From assembly GCA_037190665.1 (NCBI GenBank), contig JBBCJT010000137.1, positions 1-64,000 on the forward strand: a stretch of 64,000 nt of DNA, given 5' to 3'. The position numbers and the translations under genes were made by a program. Position 1 is the stretch's first letter. Each line of letters starts with the position of its first letter. The notes under the pieces were generated by a model, which saw nothing but the letters and a program-made list of their open reading frames with translations, made no database searches and was not told the origin of the DNA. This document shows, one piece after another, positions 60,843-64,000 of this stretch. The DNA is from JBBCJT01 sp037190665. Its GTDB lineage: Bacteria > Pseudomonadota > Alphaproteobacteria > Acetobacterales > Acetobacteraceae.

Positions 60843-61817
60843 CGGCAGTGATCTTGGCCTGCTCGATGATGCGGCCGAACTTGGCGGACTCGGCGGCGAC
60901 GAAATCCTTGAACTCCGACGGCGGCAGGCTGCCCGGCAGCAATCCCTGTTCCTCGAACTTGCGGCGCAGGTTGGCGTCCTGCATCGCGGTGGTGACGGCA
61001 TCCTGCACGCGCGTGACGACAGGCTGCGGAATGCCGGTCGGTCCGAACACGCCGAACCAGTTGACCAGCTCGTATTCCTTCAGCGGCTCGTACTCCGCGA
61101 AGGCGGGCGTATCCGGAAGCTGCGGCAGCCGCGTGCGGGACGTGACCGCGATGGGATGCAGCTTGCCGTCGCGGATCAGAGGCAGCGCCGCCGCGAGACC
61201 GTTGAAGCCGATGCTGACGCGGCCGCTCGCCACGTCCGTCACCGCCGGCGCGGCACCGCGATAGGGCACGTGAAGGATCTCCGTGCCGGCGATGTAGTTG
61301 AACAGCTCGCCCGCGAGATGCTGCGGGTTGCCGATGCCGGAGGACGAATAGCTCAGCTCCCCCGGCTTCGACTTGGCGAGCGCGACCAGCTCCGCCGGCG
61401 TCCGGGCCGGGAAGGACGGGTTGGTGAACACCACGATCGGCACCTGCACCACCAGGGCGATAGGCAGCAGGTCCTTCAACGGGTCATAGGACATGCGGCC
61501 GCGGAAGAGATGGACGTTGATCGCCGTCTCGCCCGAACCGCCGAGCATCAGCGTGTACCCGTCCGGCGCGGCCTGGGCCGTGGTCTGCGCGCCGACCATT
61601 CCGCTCGCGCCGCTCCGGTTCTCGACCACGATCGGCTGGCCGAAGGCGGCCCGAAGCTGTTCGCCGAGCAGCCGCGCAGTGATGTCCTGCCCGCCGCCCG
61701 CGGCATAGGGGGCGATCATGCGGATCGACCGGCTTGGGAAGGCCGGATCGGCGAAGGCCGGCAAGCCGGTCAGCGTGGCGGTGGCGCTCGCGAGCGCGAA
61801 GCCGCGTCGTGTGAGTT

Positions 61818-61821
<4 letters not shown>
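60835..61821 (-). CDS. Bug-family (tripartite tricarboxylate transporter) binding protein
   Basis: A 328-residue periplasmic protein: signal peptide MKLTRRGFALASATATLTGL, then IRMIAPYAAGGGQDITARLL, VVENRSGASGMVG, HVPYRGAAPAVTDV and DTPAFAEYEPLKEY. It overlaps the aconitase gene (ATGA) and the udh gene (8 bp). Its place suggests a sugar acid or tricarboxylate ligand. Membrane subunits are absent. Confidence 0.93.

Positions 61822-64000
<2,179 letters not shown>

Overview
The window is 64 kb of chromosome from a high-G+C (roughly 70% by eye) Gram-negative bacterium. It is most likely an alphaproteobacterium of the Acetobacteraceae type (Roseomonas-like). The grounds are an RpoH heat-shock sigma factor next to RluD, lpxB with a GnnA-type dehydrogenase, secD, several orphan Bug-type (tripartite tricarboxylate) binding proteins, many oxoprolinase-type HyuA/HyuB enzymes, and dense codon-overlapping operons. 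I saw no rRNA, tRNA, CRISPR array, prophage or intact insertion sequence. The lineage call is inference from gene content.

Layout. 1-9.7 kb (minus strand): secD, cut by the window edge; a SnoaL-like protein; a membrane-fused spermidine-synthase-like protein; a peptide ABC importer without ATPases that carries a D-aminopeptidase; a dienelactone-hydrolase-like protein. 9.8-16.4 kb: a candidate lipid A sugar dehydrogenase (gnnA) convergent with lpxB, a nitrilase-family amidase, an acetyltransferase, an XRE regulator, a ROK kinase, and a tusA-HDAC pair. 16.4-22.9 kb: a REP-like inverted-repeat doublet, a nucleoside hydrolase with a solute-binding protein, an AbrB-family membrane protein, rpoH with its promoter and terminator, rluD, and a small membrane protein.

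22.9-57.5 kb is an almost unbroken run of catabolic operons with local regulators. (a) LysR / PLP lyase / FAD oxidase / amino-acid ABC transporter / argininosuccinate-lyase-like enzyme. (b) HyuA-HyuB-Bug with a divergent LysR. (c) Two heterotrimeric flavoenzyme modules (HcnA/B/C-like subunits) pointing at each other around a class II aldolase; the second is headed by an IclR regulator and an unassigned Rossmann protein. (d) An enoyl-CoA hydratase and a CoA ligase divergent from the IclR gene. (e) A polyamine-type ABC importer with a fused double permease, followed by a second HyuA-HyuB, a LysR regulator and a convergent Bug protein.

57.8-64 kb (minus strand): an aconitase-family enzyme (cut by the edge), a Bug protein, a uronate-dehydrogenase-like enzyme, a beta-propeller lactonase and a malate/lactate-type dehydrogenase. 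This fits oxidation of sugar acids to dicarboxylates.

The overall picture is a metabolic generalist using amino acids, N-substituted amino acids or opines, cyclic amides and sugar acids. The two parts most likely to hold undescribed chemistry are the lyase cluster (23.9-30.2 kb) and the paired flavoenzyme modules (36.2-44.7 kb). Candidate operators are visible beside several regulators.
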